From NCBI GenBank assembly GCA_903845935.1, contig CAIMZI010000027.1:1-64000 (forward strand): a stretch of 64,000 nucleotides of DNA. The letters run 5' to 3'. This DNA is from an uncultured beta proteobacterium. Lineage in GTDB: Bacteria > Pseudomonadota > Gammaproteobacteria > Burkholderiales > Burkholderiaceae_C. Shown piece by piece: positions 23,759 to 33,793 of this stretch (position 1 is its first letter; every line of letters begins with the position of its first letter). The position numbers and the translations under genes were made by a program. Under the pieces are notes generated by a model. The model ran no database searches and had not been told where the DNA came from. It worked only from the letters and a program-made list of their open reading frames with translations.

Positions 23759-25546
23759 TCAATCCTCCCTTTGCCTCGCCTCTGAATCGCAACCCAGCGC
23801 GACCCAGCGTCCGTGCAAGGCCTCCAACGCATCGAGGTCGGCATTCCCGGCCAGTTCGCCGACCAAGGTGGCTGCCTCCTGGTTCTGCGGACAGCGCTTT
23901 TCCAAGGCCTTCGCCCAATCCTGCAGACGCCCCAGCCGTCCCATGCGGATCAGCTCGCCCAGGTTGTGTAGATCTTGTTCGGGCAGGGGCTGCAGGGCCA
24001 TTGCGGCTCTCGGGATGTTCGGCGAAAACGCGGGCAAGTGCTGGAGTGGCCGACTGTGTGTAACGGCTTCAAAGCTCAGCTCCAGATCCAGCACAAAGCT
24101 GAAGTTGCTGCCGATGCCGCGCGTGCTTTGCACCGCAATCCGGCTGCCCATGCGTGTGATCCACTGGGCTGCAATGGCCAGTCCCAGACCCAGACCATGG
24201 ATGTCTGCGGTATTGCTGCCGCGCTTGAGTGGCTCGAACACATGGTCCACATCGGCCGAGTCCATGCCGCGGCCATTGTCCTCCACCGAAAAGCGCAGCT
24301 TGCTGCGCTGCGCCTGGGGGCCTTCCAGCGACAGCGAAAATATCACCACACCGGCCCGCGTGTACTTGCAGGCGTTGTCCATCAGAATGCGCAACACCTG
24401 CGTCAGCCGCCCCTCGTCCACCACCATCGCGGTTGGCAGAGCCGCGCCCAACTGGATGAAAAACTGGTTGTCGGTATTTGCCGTGGCAGCGTCACCAATC
24501 AGGCGCAGGCTGTGCAGATAACCCTCTAGCACCACCAGCTCGGGCTCCAGCTGCTCCGGCGCAATCGTCGAATGGCTGTATTCCAGCAGGTCCTCAATCA
24601 GGCGCAACAGATGCATGCTGCTGCGTTCCACCACGCAGAGTTGCTGCAGCTCTTCGCCGCTGGCATTCTTTCGCATCAGGCTGACATGGCCCAGCATGGT
24701 GTGCAAAGGGGTGCGCAATTCATGGCTGACCGAGGACAGAAAGAGCGTCTTGGCGGCCTCGGCCCGTTCGGCGGCCTGGCTGCGTTCCAGCAGTTGCGCA
24801 TTGCGGATAAGCAACTCGCTTTGGGTCGACTTGAGGTCTGAAATGTCGAGCACGATGACGATACCGCGCACCGGCTCTGCGGATAGCTGGGACAGCGCCA
24901 CCAGGGCCGGGATGCGGCGTCCATCGGCGTGCAGGTATTCCTTTTCGTAGGGCAGGCTACCACCGCGAAGCGTCATCTGTTGGACGCTGCGCAGCGTGAG
25001 GTCCATGGTGTGCGGTGCGGTCAAGGTCTGCCAGTTCAGCTGCCCGGCCTCCAGCGCCTGTCGTTCCAGTCCGAGCATGTTCAAGAAGTAATCATTGGCT
25101 TCGAAAATCTCGCCATCCGGTCCGGCGATGAAGATGCCCACCACATTCGACGCCATCAGGGAGAAGCGCAAGTGCGTGCGCTCCGGTGCGCCCAGGCTCA
25201 AGACGCGCTCGACCACGCAAATGAATGCGCCCTCGTCCGAGTCCGCTCTGGCACTCCAGCGCCCACGCATGGATAGTTGGTTGCGGCGGCCTGCCAAGCG
25301 GAACTCGCGGTAAAAGCTGCTGCGCCGGGTAATGGCTTGTTGGACCTCGTGCTGCAGTTCCACCCGTGCACTGGCGTCCACAGCGGCCAGCAGATCCGTC
25401 AGGCTGCTAACCGGCGAAGCGCTGCAGCCCAGCAGCTGGCAAGCGGCAGCATCGGCAAAAAAGGTCTTGGTGTTGTCGCTGTAAGACCAGAAACCGGTAT
25501 GGCCACCCTCGGCCAACAGGTTTAACAAGGCGAGGGCACTGGACAT
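23759..25546 (-). CDS. PAS-domain sensor histidine kinase
   Basis: A 595-residue cytoplasmic kinase. Two PAS-like domains occupy roughly residues 1-115 and 125-240 (the second has NVVGIFIAGPDGEIFEANDYFL). The phospho-acceptor is H275 in SSVSHELRTPLHTML. The ATPase domain has the N box DNACKY, ENDGRGMD-type box VEDNGRGMD, and GLGLGLAIAAQW. About 85 residues after the ATPase domain are of unknown function and helical. It is the middle gene of a three-gene operon with a REC-AraC regulator upstream and a receiver downstream. Confidence 0.93.
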   Translation of the reverse strand: MSSALALLNLLAEGGHTGFWSYSDNTKTFFADAAACQLLGCSASPVSSLTDLLAAVDASARVELQHEVQQAITRRSSFYREFRLAGRRNQLSMRGRWSARADSDEGAFICVVERVLSLGAPERTHLRFSLMASNVVGIFIAGPDGEIFEANDYFLNMLGLERQALEAGQLNWQTLTAPHTMDLTLRSVQQMTLRGGSLPYEKEYLHADGRRIPALVALSQLSAEPVRGIVIVLDISDLKSTQSELLIRNAQLLERSQAAERAEAAKTLFLSSVSHELRTPLHTMLGHVSLMRKNASGEELQQLCVVERSSMHLLRLIEDLLEYSHSTIAPEQLEPELVVLEGYLHSLRLIGDAATANTDNQFFIQLGAALPTAMVVDEGRLTQVLRILMDNACKYTRAGVVIFSLSLEGPQAQRSKLRFSVEDNGRGMDSADVDHVFEPLKRGSNTADIHGLGLGLAIAAQWITRMGSRIAVQSTRGIGSNFSFVLDLELSFEAVTHSRPLQHLPAFSPNIPRAAMALQPLPEQDLHNLGELIRMGRLGRLQDWAKALEKRCPQNQEAATLVGELAGNADLDALEALHGRWVALGCDSEARQRED

Positions 25547-25548
25547 GC

Positions 25549-26331
25549 TCAGTCCGAGCCCGTCGCCAGTTGCTGATCACTCAAGCTGACCTGGCGGTAA
25601 TCGCGCGGACCCAGGCCATAGCGGTGGCGAAAGGCACGCGAAAAGTCGCTGGCATTTTGGTAACCAGCCTCCTCTGCAATGGTCTGAATTTGCTGCTTGC
25701 CGCGGCAGAGTTTGGCCCTGGCCGTCTCCAGCCTTTGTGTGATCTGGTATTCGGAAACCGTCATGCCCAGGTGCTTGCGAAACAATTCGCTCAGGCGCCG
25801 TTCGCTCATGCCGAGCTTGCGCGCCAGTTTCTCCTGCGCCAACCATTCCTGCCCGGCTTCCTGCAGTAAGGCCAGTGCCGTCGTCACGAGTTTGTTTTCC
25901 CCATTGGCTTCCTGCATTGTCTTCGGCGGCAGTTCCACGGCAGCCGGGCCCCTCAGGCCGCCAGTGCGCAGGTGTACATAGACCCGGGCCATGACCTCCT
26001 CCGAACTAAAGGGCTTGCCGATGTAGTCCACGCCGCCCGCAGCAAAGCCATCGAGCTTGTGCTGCAGCCGGGTGTTGGCCGATAGAAATATCACCGGAAT
26101 GGGGGCGGTGCGCGGGTCCGCCTTGAGCGCGCGGCAAACGGCATAGCCGTCCATGGCGGGCATGGCCACATCCAGCAGAATCACATCGGGCTGGCCCTCG
26201 CGCGCCTTGCGCAGACCATCGACCCCGTTGAGCGCCACCATGGCGTCAATCGGTTCGTTCTGGAAATAGCGCAGCAACAGCGCTACGGATTCCATCAGGT
26301 CATCAATGATCAGGATTTCTGCGCGCTGCAT
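25549..26331 (-). CDS. Response regulator with AraC-type DNA-binding domain
   Basis: A 260-residue regulator: receiver domain (residues 1-125; LIIDD, phospho-acceptor Asp in VILLDVAMPAMDG, Lys in YIGKPF), a linker, and a C-terminal AraC/XylS double helix-turn-helix (KLGMSERRLSELFRKHLGMTVSEYQ; AEEAGYQNASDFSRAFRHRYGLGPRDYR). It should bind DNA when phosphorylated. It is the first gene of its operon and divergent from the hybrid kinase at 26571, so the 240-base gap between them is the obvious place for its binding sites. Confidence 0.93.
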   Translation of the reverse strand: MQRAEILIIDDLMESVALLLRYFQNEPIDAMVALNGVDGLRKAREGQPDVILLDVAMPAMDGYAVCRALKADPRTAPIPVIFLSANTRLQHKLDGFAAGGVDYIGKPFSSEEVMARVYVHLRTGGLRGPAAVELPPKTMQEANGENKLVTTALALLQEAGQEWLAQEKLARKLGMSERRLSELFRKHLGMTVSEYQITQRLETARAKLCRGKQQIQTIAEEAGYQNASDFSRAFRHRYGLGPRDYRQVSLSDQQLATGSD

Positions 26332-26570
26332 GGCTGGTGTGTGGATGGGAACGCAAAACGGAAGCAGTGCTTAACTTTCATTCATTCATACGACCGCATT
26401 ATGTGTAGCGCGCGAGGATCCGCGTTCGTGGCGAAAAAAAATAGTCGGTCAATGCATGGAAAAAATGGGTTTATGCATACTTTTCCGTGCACCTGCCACC
26501 GATGATTGCGCCAAGCTGCGGGCCATCCAGGGCTTAGCCGCAGCATCAACAACAGAGGGGTGTTTGAAAA
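26332..26570. other. Divergent promoter region between two signalling operons
   Basis: About 240 bases separate the divergent REC-AraC and hybrid kinase genes. A TTCATTCATTCAT run lies near 26373-26387. I see no -24/-12 site and no clear palindrome, but both transcripts must start here. Confidence 0.4.
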
Positions 26571-28631
26571 ATGTCGAACAAGGCGGTGCTTGCAGAGTTC
26601 GAGAGCGGCCAAGCAACTCTGCAGCTTGCTGCGGCACCACGAATCGCAGCCCTGCAGGCGCAGGTCGGCCTGCTGCAAACCGTGGTCGACCGCGTGCCGG
26701 GCATGACCTACCAGTTTCAACGCATGGCCGACGGCCAGTACCGTCTACCCTTTGTCAGCCAGGGCGTGAACGACATACTGGAGCTCAGCGCAGAGGAGGT
26801 GCAGCGCGACGTGTCACTGACCTTCGGACGCATCGTGCCCGAGCATCTGCAGCGTATCCTCCAAGCCATTGACCAGTCCTTTGCCACGCTCAAGGGTTGG
26901 TCGGACGAGTGGCAGGTGAGCCTGCCGCGCCAGGGACTGCGCTGGCATCGCGGCATGAGTGCGCCTCCCCTGCGCCAGCCAGACGGCTCCACCCTCTGGG
27001 TGGCGCATGTGCAGGACATTACCGAGCAAAGGCAGCTGCAGGACGAGCTGGCATTGCACCGCGACAACCTGGGCGCCATGGTGCAGGAGCGCACGCTGGC
27101 ACTGCACCAGGCGCTGGAGCAGGCCCAGAGCGCCAACCGCGCCAAGAGCGAATTTTTGTCCAGCATGAGCCACGAAATTCGCACCCCGCTCAACGGCATC
27201 ATTGGCCTGGCCCAGGTGGGCATACGCACGCCGCAACTGGCCCAGGCCAGGCCCTACCTGACGCAAATTCAGGAATCGGGGCGCCTGCTGCTGGCGCTGG
27301 TCAACGACGTGCTGGATGTGGCCAAGATCGAGGCCGGCAAGCTCAGCCTGGAGCATGGGGTTGTCATGCTGCGCGAGAACATCGCACGCGCCGTGGCGCT
27401 GGTGCGTCCGCGCGCCGATGCCAAGGGCCTGGAGTTGCGCATCGAACTGGACCCAAGCCTGCCCACGGCGATTGTGGGCGACGATACGCGCCTGATCCAG
27501 GTGCTCAACAATCTGCTGAGCAACGCCGTCAAATTCACAGCCAAGGGCGCAGTCACCGTGCGCGCCTGCGCCTCGCTGGCAGAGGGCAGAGGATGGCTGC
27601 AAGTCTCGGTGCTCGACACCGGAATCGGCATGGGCGCCGACCAGATCGCACGCCTGTTCACCCCGTTTGCGCAGGGCGACACGTCGATTGCACGCAAGTA
27701 CGGCGGCACTGGGCTGGGGCTGACCATTAGCAAGCAGCTGGTGGAGCTGATGGGCGGGCAGATCGACCTATCCAGCCAGGCCGGTCTGGGCTCTTGCTTT
27801 AGCGTGCGCCTGCCGGTACAGGTGGCCTTGGCGCCGACGTCGGCAGCCCAGGCCGAAAGCAGTGGCGCGACGCTGCAGCGCCTGGCGGGCATGCGCATCC
27901 TCGCGGCCGAGGACGATCCGGTCAACCAGTGGGTGCTGCGCGAGCTGCTGGAACAGGAAGGGGCCGTCATCCAGATTGAGGCCGACGGTCTGCTGGCACT
28001 GGACCTGCTGGCCGGCGCACAGCACTTTGATGCCCTGGTGACCGACATCCAGATGCCCGGCATCAATGGCTATGAAACGGCGCGCCGTGCCCTGGACTTG
28101 CGCCCGAGCCTGCCGGTCATTGGCCTGAGCGCCTACGCCATGCCGCAGGATAGCCAGCGCTGTCTGGATGCCGGCATGCGGGCCCACATCACCAAACCCG
28201 TGGACGTGAACCAGTTGGTGCATGTCTTGCTGCAGGCCTGCGATCGGGTCGCCGCCACGCCAGCGTCCGCGGCCGAAGCCGCCCGGTCGCTGGTGGACTG
28301 GGCCGAGCTGGACCAGCGCCTGAACAAGGCGGCCAGCCGAAGGCAGTTCTTGCAGACCTTTGTGGACTTTTATGCCGACGTACCCGCAGCCATGTTGCGT
28401 CATCTGTCAGCGGGCGAGCATGAGGCGCTGCAGCAGCTGGTGCACAAGCTGCAAGGCTCGGCCGGCTTTCTGGGTGCTGCTGGCACCCAGGCCAAGGCGC
28501 AACAGCTGGAATTGCTGCTGATGCACTCAAGCGTCCTTCCTGGTGACCTGGTGCAACAACTGGCGGCCCGGCTGGACCAGTTGTTGGCTCAGGTTGTCCA
28601 GCGTTTGCAAGAGCCGAACAGCGCTACCTAA
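26571..28631 (+). CDS. Hybrid histidine kinase (PAS-HisKA-HATPase-REC-Hpt)
   Basis: A 686-residue kinase. It has a PAS domain (about 35-155), a phospho-acceptor H201 in [16 protein letters not shown], an ATPase domain ([31 protein letters not shown]), a C-terminal receiver with phospho-acceptor Asp in [15 protein letters not shown], and a final Hpt domain with [14 protein letters not shown]. It therefore holds a full internal phosphorelay and would pass phosphate to a separate regulator, such as the REC-AraC protein across the divergent promoter. No membrane segments. It heads the operon that includes the PYP homologue. Confidence 0.94.
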   Translation: MSNKAVLAEFESGQATLQLAAAPRIAALQAQVGLLQTVVDRVPGMTYQFQRMADGQYRLPFVSQGVNDILELSAEEVQRDVSLTFGRIVPEHLQRILQAIDQSFATLKGWSDEWQVSLPRQGLRWHRGMSAPPLRQPDGSTLWVAHVQDITEQRQLQDELALHRDNLGAMVQERTLALHQALEQAQSANRAKSEFLSSMSHEIRTPLNGIIGLAQVGIRTPQLAQARPYLTQIQESGRLLLALVNDVLDVAKIEAGKLSLEHGVVMLRENIARAVALVRPRADAKGLELRIELDPSLPTAIVGDDTRLIQVLNNLLSNAVKFTAKGAVTVRACASLAEGRGWLQVSVLDTGIGMGADQIARLFTPFAQGDTSIARKYGGTGLGLTISKQLVELMGGQIDLSSQAGLGSCFSVRLPVQVALAPTSAAQAESSGATLQRLAGMRILAAEDDPVNQWVLRELLEQEGAVIQIEADGLLALDLLAGAQHFDALVTDIQMPGINGYETARRALDLRPSLPVIGLSAYAMPQDSQRCLDAGMRAHITKPVDVNQLVHVLLQACDRVAATPASAAEAARSLVDWAELDQRLNKAASRRQFLQTFVDFYADVPAAMLRHLSAGEHEALQQLVHKLQGSAGFLGAAGTQAKAQQLELLLMHSSVLPGDLVQQLAARLDQLLAQVVQRLQEPNSAT

Positions 28632-28635
28632 GCCC

Positions 28636-29034
28636 ATGACAAGCCCGGCAGCCACGGCTCAGGACTCTAGCGAGCGCAGCATCAGCGTTGTTGCCGCAGC
28701 GCCCGCCATGCACTTCACTCTGCAGCGCCATGCCGATGGGCTTTACGCCTGCGCCGCATGCAGCGAAGCCTGTGTTGATGGGCTGCAGCTGGCGCGGGCT
28801 GCCAGGCCTGCAGACTGGGTCCGGCAGTGGTTCAACCGGGTCTTGCCCACAGACCTGCCAGGCATTGTTTTTGCCATCGAGACTGCGGCTCTCAACCGTC
28901 GGCCGCTGCAGCTGCAATGGAGCCACCATATTCCGGGCCAAGGCATCCAGTCCCTGCAACTGCGCTCCGGTGAACCCCAGCCCCTGGCCGATCGCAGTCA
29001 GCTGTGGCGGTGCCAGGTGCTAGCTACTTTTTGA
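28636..29034 (+). CDS. Small protein next to the PYP gene, unknown function
   Basis: A 132-residue protein starting four bases after the hybrid kinase stop. It has a CACSEAC cysteine group (HADGLYACAACSEAC) near residues 33-46, then GIVFAIETAALNRRPLQLQWSHHIPGQGIQSLQLRS, which resembles the later beta-strands of a PAS domain. Whether it is a true PAS domain is unclear. The four cysteines close together could bind metal or act as a redox switch. It is probably co-transcribed with the kinase and the PYP homologue. Confidence 0.7.
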   Translation: MTSPAATAQDSSERSISVVAAAPAMHFTLQRHADGLYACAACSEACVDGLQLARAARPADWVRQWFNRVLPTDLPGIVFAIETAALNRRPLQLQWSHHIPGQGIQSLQLRSGEPQPLADRSQLWRCQVLATF

Positions 29035-29050
29035 ATTTTCAGGAGGAAAT

Positions 29051-29431
29051 ATGAACGTGCAATTTGAAGGCAGGAATGTATTGACGGACCTGCACGCCTT
29101 GATTGACAGCCAGCTCGATGCGCTGGATTTTGGCGTCATCGCCTTTGACGCAGGCATCGTGGTGCGGCGCTACAACCTGACCGAATCCCAGGCCACCGGG
29201 GTCAAGCCGGAGCGGGTCATAGGCTGCCATCTGTTTACCGAAGTGGCGCAGTGCATGAACAACTTCATGGTGGCGCAAAAGTTTCTGGACGCGAGCGAAG
29301 CCGCACGCCCCCTGGACGAGAGCCTGGACTTTGTGCTGACCTGGCGCATGCGCCCGACTCCGGTCAAGCTGCGCCTGCTCTCCCATCCCGACATCGGTTT
29401 GCAGTATCTGCTGCTCAAGCGCACCTCTTGA
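29051..29431 (+). CDS. pyp: Photoactive yellow protein homologue (PYP-type PAS blue-light receptor)
   Basis: A 126-residue protein that aligns over its whole length with the 125-residue PYP of Halorhodospira halophila. Key chromophore-pocket residues are kept at nearly the same positions: Y41 (Y42), E45 (E46), T49 (T50) and C68 (C69, the p-coumaric acid attachment site, in FTEVAQCMN). M100 in LTWRMRPT matches M100. Arg52 is replaced by Val51. PYP binds p-coumarate and cycles under blue light. A perfect ribosome-binding site (AGGAGG) lies just upstream and fixes the start. The enzymes that make and attach the chromophore are not in this window. Confidence 0.87.
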   Translation: MNVQFEGRNVLTDLHALIDSQLDALDFGVIAFDAGIVVRRYNLTESQATGVKPERVIGCHLFTEVAQCMNNFMVAQKFLDASEAARPLDESLDFVLTWRMRPTPVKLRLLSHPDIGLQYLLLKRTS

Positions 29432-29443
29432 GCGGAGCAGGCG

Positions 29444-30166
29444 ATGCCACAGAACTTTGAAACCTTGTACGAGGAGCTGCTGCAGTTTCTGTACCGCACC
29501 CCCTGGGGACTGGTGCAGGCCACGCGCAAGGGCGATATCCAGATGCTCAACCCGGTGGCCGCCAAGCTGCTGATGCCGCTGGCATTCAACGGGCGCTTGG
29601 ATAACATTTTTGATCTGTTGCGCAGCGGCCGACCCGAACTCCAGGCCCTGGTGGAAGCCAGCACGCAGCCCTATTGCGTGGTCTGCGAAGACCTGCCCCT
29701 GCCCGGCATGTACCAGCAGGTCGTGGGGGCCGCGCCCAGCAGTGTGAGCATCAGCATCTTCGCGCAGAATCAGGACCTGCTGATGCTGGTGTTGCGCGAG
29801 TCATACCTTGTGGAGCGGGTCGGCAACCCGAGCCAGGCGGCGGAACTGCATGCGCTACAAAATCTGCAGCAACTGGGCGTGATCAAGACGCGTCAGGCCC
29901 TGGTTCACTGGTCCAATCCGACGGCGCAACGCATGCTGGGCTATTCGGGCAAGCAGTTGCTGGGCGCCCCGTTTACCGATCTGTTTGCCAATGGCGTGGG
30001 CGAAATGCTGTTGGAAGCCTGCATGCCCACCCTGATGGCGGGCGCCAGCTACTCCAACCGTCTGACCCTGTTGCCACGCTCGGGCGGCACTGTGACGCTG
30101 GACCTCACCGCCACCAGCACTGCCCAGCCGGAAATTCTCTGGACCTTGATGGAGGTAGTGGCTTGA
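29444..30166 (+). CDS. PAS-domain protein downstream of the PYP gene
   Basis: A 240-residue protein with two PAS-like parts and no output domain. The first (residues 10-120) starts [36 protein letters not shown]. The second (about 135-240) has [29 protein letters not shown]. It could be a partner that reads the PYP state and passes it to the kinase or chemoreceptor beside it; that is inference from gene order. It starts 12 bases after the pyp stop. Confidence 0.85.
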   Translation: MPQNFETLYEELLQFLYRTPWGLVQATRKGDIQMLNPVAAKLLMPLAFNGRLDNIFDLLRSGRPELQALVEASTQPYCVVCEDLPLPGMYQQVVGAAPSSVSISIFAQNQDLLMLVLRESYLVERVGNPSQAAELHALQNLQQLGVIKTRQALVHWSNPTAQRMLGYSGKQLLGAPFTDLFANGVGEMLLEACMPTLMAGASYSNRLTLLPRSGGTVTLDLTATSTAQPEILWTLMEVVA

Positions 30167-30344
30167 GGATAGGTCGATGGGTCGGCATTGGAAGGTGCCA
30201 GTTCGGGGAATTGTCCGCAGGCCGGCAACAATAGGGCCCAAATTTTGGTTTTATCCTGACCTAAGTCAGTTTCATGGCCTTGGTTTGGTGAACAATGGGT
30301 GCCTAGCCATCCGGCGGGCGGATGCATCCATTACAAAGACCCAT

Positions 30345-32144
30345 ATGAATCTCACAAACATCGGGATAGGCAAGCGTCTGGGCATTGGATTCGGGATTGT
30401 CATCCTGCTTCTGGTGCTGGTCGCGACAATTGCAGTCAGCCGCATCAACCACATGAGCGACAGCGCCAACAGCATCCTCAAGGACCGCTATGTCAAGGTG
30501 GCGATGCTCAATGAAGTCCAGGATCACCAGAACAACCAGGCGCGCTTTCTGCGCAATGCCATCATTTCGGCCAAGGACGCCGAGCAAATGAAGTCCTGGC
30601 TGCTCAAGTCGGACGCCGAGTCCACCGCCAACACCGAACTGTTCAACAAACTTAAACCGCTGGTCCGCAGCCAGACAGGGCTGGCATTGATGGAGGCTAC
30701 TTTGCCCAAGCGAGCGGTCTATGCCGAAGCGCGCGGCAAGCTGACCAAGCTGCTGGAGGAAGGCAAGTTGGATGAAGCTGGAAGCTATCTGCTGGTGGAC
30801 TTCCAGACTCCGCAAAAGGAATATTTTGATGTCGTGCAGGCGTTGATCATCCACCAGGAAGATGCGATGGCCCGAGACGGCCAGACCATGGAGGCGGATG
30901 GTGTGTTTGCCAAGAGCATGACCGAGGGCTTGACCGTATTAGCCGCGCTGATTGCCGCCTTGGTGGCGGTGACTCTGGCGCGCTCGATTACCGGGCCTAT
31001 TGGCGAGGCCGTGGCCTTTGCCTCCAAGGTGGCCGGTGGAGATTTGAGCTCCAGCGTCTCCAACCGTTACGGCGATGAGACCGGTGCGCTGCTGGCAGCC
31101 TTGGGCCATATGCAGGAAAACCTGGTGCGCATTGTGGGCAACGTGCAGCGTGGCTCCGAAGGGGTGGCCACCGCCAGCGCCGAAATTGCCCAAGGCAATA
31201 ACGACCTGTCGGCGCGTACCGAGCAACAGGCCAGCGCGCTGGAGCAGACGGCCGCCTCAATGGAAGAGCTGAGCTCCACCGTGCAACAAAATGCCGACAC
31301 GGCGCGCAAGGCCAACCAGCTGGCCATGACGGCATCCGGCGTTGCCATCCAGGGCGGCGAGGTGGTGGGCCAGGTGGTCCAGACCATGAAGGGCATCAAC
31401 GACGCCTCGCGCAAGATTGCCGACATCATCGGCGTGATCGATGGCATTGCCTTCCAGACCAATATCCTGGCGCTGAATGCCGCCGTGGAAGCCGCGCGTG
31501 CCGGAGAACAGGGGCGTGGCTTCGCCGTTGTGGCCAGCGAGGTGCGTTCCCTGGCTGGACGCTCGGCCGACGCCGCCAAGGAAATCAAGACCCTGATCGG
31601 CGCCAGCGTGGAGCGGGTGGAGCAGGGTACGACCTTGGTCGATCGGGCCGGAGCCACCATGAGCGATCTGGTGGATTCGATCAAACGGGTGACCGATTTG
31701 ATGGCCGAAATCAGCGCTTCCAGCAGCGAGCAGGCCGCCGGTGTCAGCCAAGTGGGCGAGGCCGTGACGCAAATGGACCAGGTGACGCAGCAGAATGCCG
31801 CATTGGTGGAAGAAATGGCCGCTGCCGCGTCGAGCCTGAAGTCTCAGGCCAGCGAGCTGCAGCAAACCGTGGCGGTGTTCAAGCTGGGGTCCGGAGCACA
31901 AGCGGCCTTCCTGCCCAAGGCCCATGTCCGGGCGCCCGCTCAAAAGGCCGCGCCCTTCAAGGGTCAGGAGCGTCGCCTGGATGCGCCCGCACCGCGCCCG
32001 GCACCGGCAGCAGCCGCACGGCCTGCACCCATGAGGGCAGCCGTTGCGCTGCCCAAGCCCGCCGCCGCGAAGCCTGCTGCCAAGCCCGCACCCAAGGTGG
32101 TGGCATCGGCCAGCAAGTCCGATGACGAGTGGGAGACTTTTTAA
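30345..32144 (+). CDS. Methyl-accepting chemotaxis protein
   Basis: A 599-residue chemoreceptor. A membrane segment near residues 12-32 ([19 protein letters not shown]) is followed by a periplasmic four-helix bundle, a second membrane segment near 190-210 ([17 protein letters not shown]), a HAMP domain, and the long cytoplasmic hairpin whose tip reads [38 protein letters not shown] 70-residue Ala/Pro linker ends in EWETF, matching the NWETF tether that binds CheR/CheB in enteric receptors. The start at 30345 is chosen over the longer track start. It follows the PYP gene group and converges with adhC. Confidence 0.95.
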   Translation: MNLTNIGIGKRLGIGFGIVILLLVLVATIAVSRINHMSDSANSILKDRYVKVAMLNEVQDHQNNQARFLRNAIISAKDAEQMKSWLLKSDAESTANTELFNKLKPLVRSQTGLALMEATLPKRAVYAEARGKLTKLLEEGKLDEAGSYLLVDFQTPQKEYFDVVQALIIHQEDAMARDGQTMEADGVFAKSMTEGLTVLAALIAALVAVTLARSITGPIGEAVAFASKVAGGDLSSSVSNRYGDETGALLAALGHMQENLVRIVGNVQRGSEGVATASAEIAQGNNDLSARTEQQASALEQTAASMEELSSTVQQNADTARKANQLAMTASGVAIQGGEVVGQVVQTMKGINDASRKIADIIGVIDGIAFQTNILALNAAVEAARAGEQGRGFAVVASEVRSLAGRSADAAKEIKTLIGASVERVEQGTTLVDRAGATMSDLVDSIKRVTDLMAEISASSSEQAAGVSQVGEAVTQMDQVTQQNAALVEEMAAAASSLKSQASELQQTVAVFKLGSGAQAAFLPKAHVRAPAQKAAPFKGQERRLDAPAPRPAPAAAARPAPMRAAVALPKPAAAKPAAKPAPKVVASASKSDDEWETF

Positions 32145-33259
32145 AACAACACCACGCCGCGGATCGACTCGCCGCTCTTCATCAGCTCGAAGCCCTTGTT
32201 GATGTCTTCGAGCGGCATGGTGTGGGTGATCAAGCTGTCGATGTTGATCTTGCCTTCCATGTACCAGTCCACTATTCTTGGCACATCGGTGCGGCCCCTG
32301 GCGCCGCCAAAGGCCGAGCCCTCCCACTTGCGGCCTGTCACCAACTGAAACGGCCGGGTGCTGATTTCGGCACCGGCCTCGGCCACGCCGATGATGATGC
32401 TGCGGCCCCAGCCCTTATGTGTGCATTCCAGCGCCTGGCGCATCACCTGGGTGTTGCCAATGCACTCAAAACTATAGTCGGCGCCGCCATCGGTTAACTG
32501 CGTGATGGCATCGACGATATTGCCGCCCGCTGCCTCAATGTCCTTGGGGTTCAGGAAGTGCGTCATGCCAAATTGACGCGCCATGGCTTCGCGTGCCGGG
32601 TTCAAATCCACGCCAATGATCTTGTCGGCGCCCACCATCTTCAGCCCCTGAATCACGTTCAGGCCAATGCCGCCCAGACCGAACACCACGGCGTTGGCGC
32701 CGGCCTCCACCTTGGCCGTGAAGATCACCGCACCAATGCCGGTGGTGACGCCGCAGCCGATGTAGCAGACCTTGTCAAAGGGCGCGTCCGAGCGGATCTT
32801 GGCCAAAGCGATCTCTGGCACCACGGTGTAATTGCTGAAGGTGCTGGTGCCCATGTAGTGAAAAATCGGGTCGCCATTCAGGCTGAAGCGGCTGGTGGCG
32901 TCGGGCATCAGGCCCTTGCCTTGCGTGCCGCGGATCAGCTGGCACAGATTGGTCTTGCGGCTCAAGCAGAACTTGCAGCTGCGGCATTCCGGCGTGTACA
33001 GGGGGATGACATGGTCGCCCTTCTTGAGGGTGGTGACGCCCGGTCCCACATCGACCACAATGCCCGCGCCCTCGTGGCCCAGGATGGCGGGGAATATGCC
33101 CTCGGGGTCGGCGCCGCTCAGGGTGTAGTAATCGGTGTGGCAGATGCCGCTGGCCTTGATTTCGACCAGCACCTCGCCCGCGCGGGGGCCTGCTAAGTCA
33201 ACGGTTTCAATGGTCAGCGGTTGACCGGACTTCCAGGCGACGGCGGCTTTGGTTTGCAT
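32141..33259 (-). CDS. S-(hydroxymethyl)glutathione dehydrogenase / class III alcohol dehydrogenase
   Basis: A 372-residue zinc enzyme that oxidises the formaldehyde-glutathione adduct and can also act on long alcohols and S-nitrosoglutathione. Visible marks are the catalytic zinc site [27 protein letters not shown], the four-Cys structural zinc loop ([15 protein letters not shown]) and the NAD-binding [27 protein letters not shown] is typical of class III. The start at 33259 has AAGGAAAT upstream. Its stop overlaps the chemoreceptor stop by four bases on the opposite strand. Confidence 0.97.
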   Translation of the reverse strand: MQTKAAVAWKSGQPLTIETVDLAGPRAGEVLVEIKASGICHTDYYTLSGADPEGIFPAILGHEGAGIVVDVGPGVTTLKKGDHVIPLYTPECRSCKFCLSRKTNLCQLIRGTQGKGLMPDATSRFSLNGDPIFHYMGTSTFSNYTVVPEIALAKIRSDAPFDKVCYIGCGVTTGIGAVIFTAKVEAGANAVVFGLGGIGLNVIQGLKMVGADKIIGVDLNPAREAMARQFGMTHFLNPKDIEAAGGNIVDAITQLTDGGADYSFECIGNTQVMRQALECTHKGWGRSIIIGVAEAGAEISTRPFQLVTGRKWEGSAFGGARGRTDVPRIVDWYMEGKINIDSLITHTMPLEDINKGFELMKSGESIRGVVLF

Positions 33260-33412
33260 GGGATTTCCTTGGTGCGTAGGGGGGCGGTGAGCGTCTGCAA
33301 TCGGTGGCTTGTCTGCGATTATGGTTTGTAAGGCCGCAGCCGAAGTGAACGCGCCAAATCGGCTGTCCGACTTAGGCACGTTAAGCTCAAGCTCCTTGAA
33401 TAGGAGTAGTGA

Positions 33413-33718
33413 ATGATCGAAGGACTGGTAGCGGGCAACATCTGGGGCGAACCCGAAAAGCGCATGGGCAAGAACAGCAGCATTTTTGTCGTGGCCAAGG
33501 TGCGGGCGCAGGGCACGCAGCCGGAGTTGGTGATCACCAATGTGATCGCCTTCGACACTGTGGTTTGCAAAGACCTGCTGGCGCTGCGCGATGGCGACGC
33601 CGTGTCGCTCTGCGGCAGCCTGTCGCCCAAGGTCTGGATCGACAAGCAGGGTGTGAGCCGCGCCGCGCTGGACATGATTGCCAGCCGGGTGATGGTTCTT
33701 GAGGCGAGCGCGCAATAG
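33413..33718 (+). CDS. SSB-like OB-fold protein
   Basis: A 101-residue protein with the strand order of a small OB fold (IEGLVAGNIWGEPEKRMGKNSSIFVVAKVRA, then VSLCGSLSPKVWIDKQGVSRAALDMIASRVMVL). It resembles the N-terminal DNA-binding part of single-stranded DNA-binding proteins but lacks the acidic C-terminal tail that recruits repair enzymes. It is probably a small accessory binding protein; the genome's main SSB should be elsewhere. AGGAGT lies before the ATG. Confidence 0.8.
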   Translation: MIEGLVAGNIWGEPEKRMGKNSSIFVVAKVRAQGTQPELVITNVIAFDTVVCKDLLALRDGDAVSLCGSLSPKVWIDKQGVSRAALDMIASRVMVLEASAQ

Positions 33719-33793
33719 GTGCCAGCGCGGTGTGCCATGAAAGGCCATTGCAGACCGGGCTGCGCTTAGCCCAGCGGCTGCCGATAATGGGCG

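Noticed and set aside
30256-30269. CTGAC-CTAA-GTCAG inverted repeat before the chemoreceptor
   Set aside because: Only five bases per arm; this can occur by chance in an intergenic region, and no regulator is suggested.
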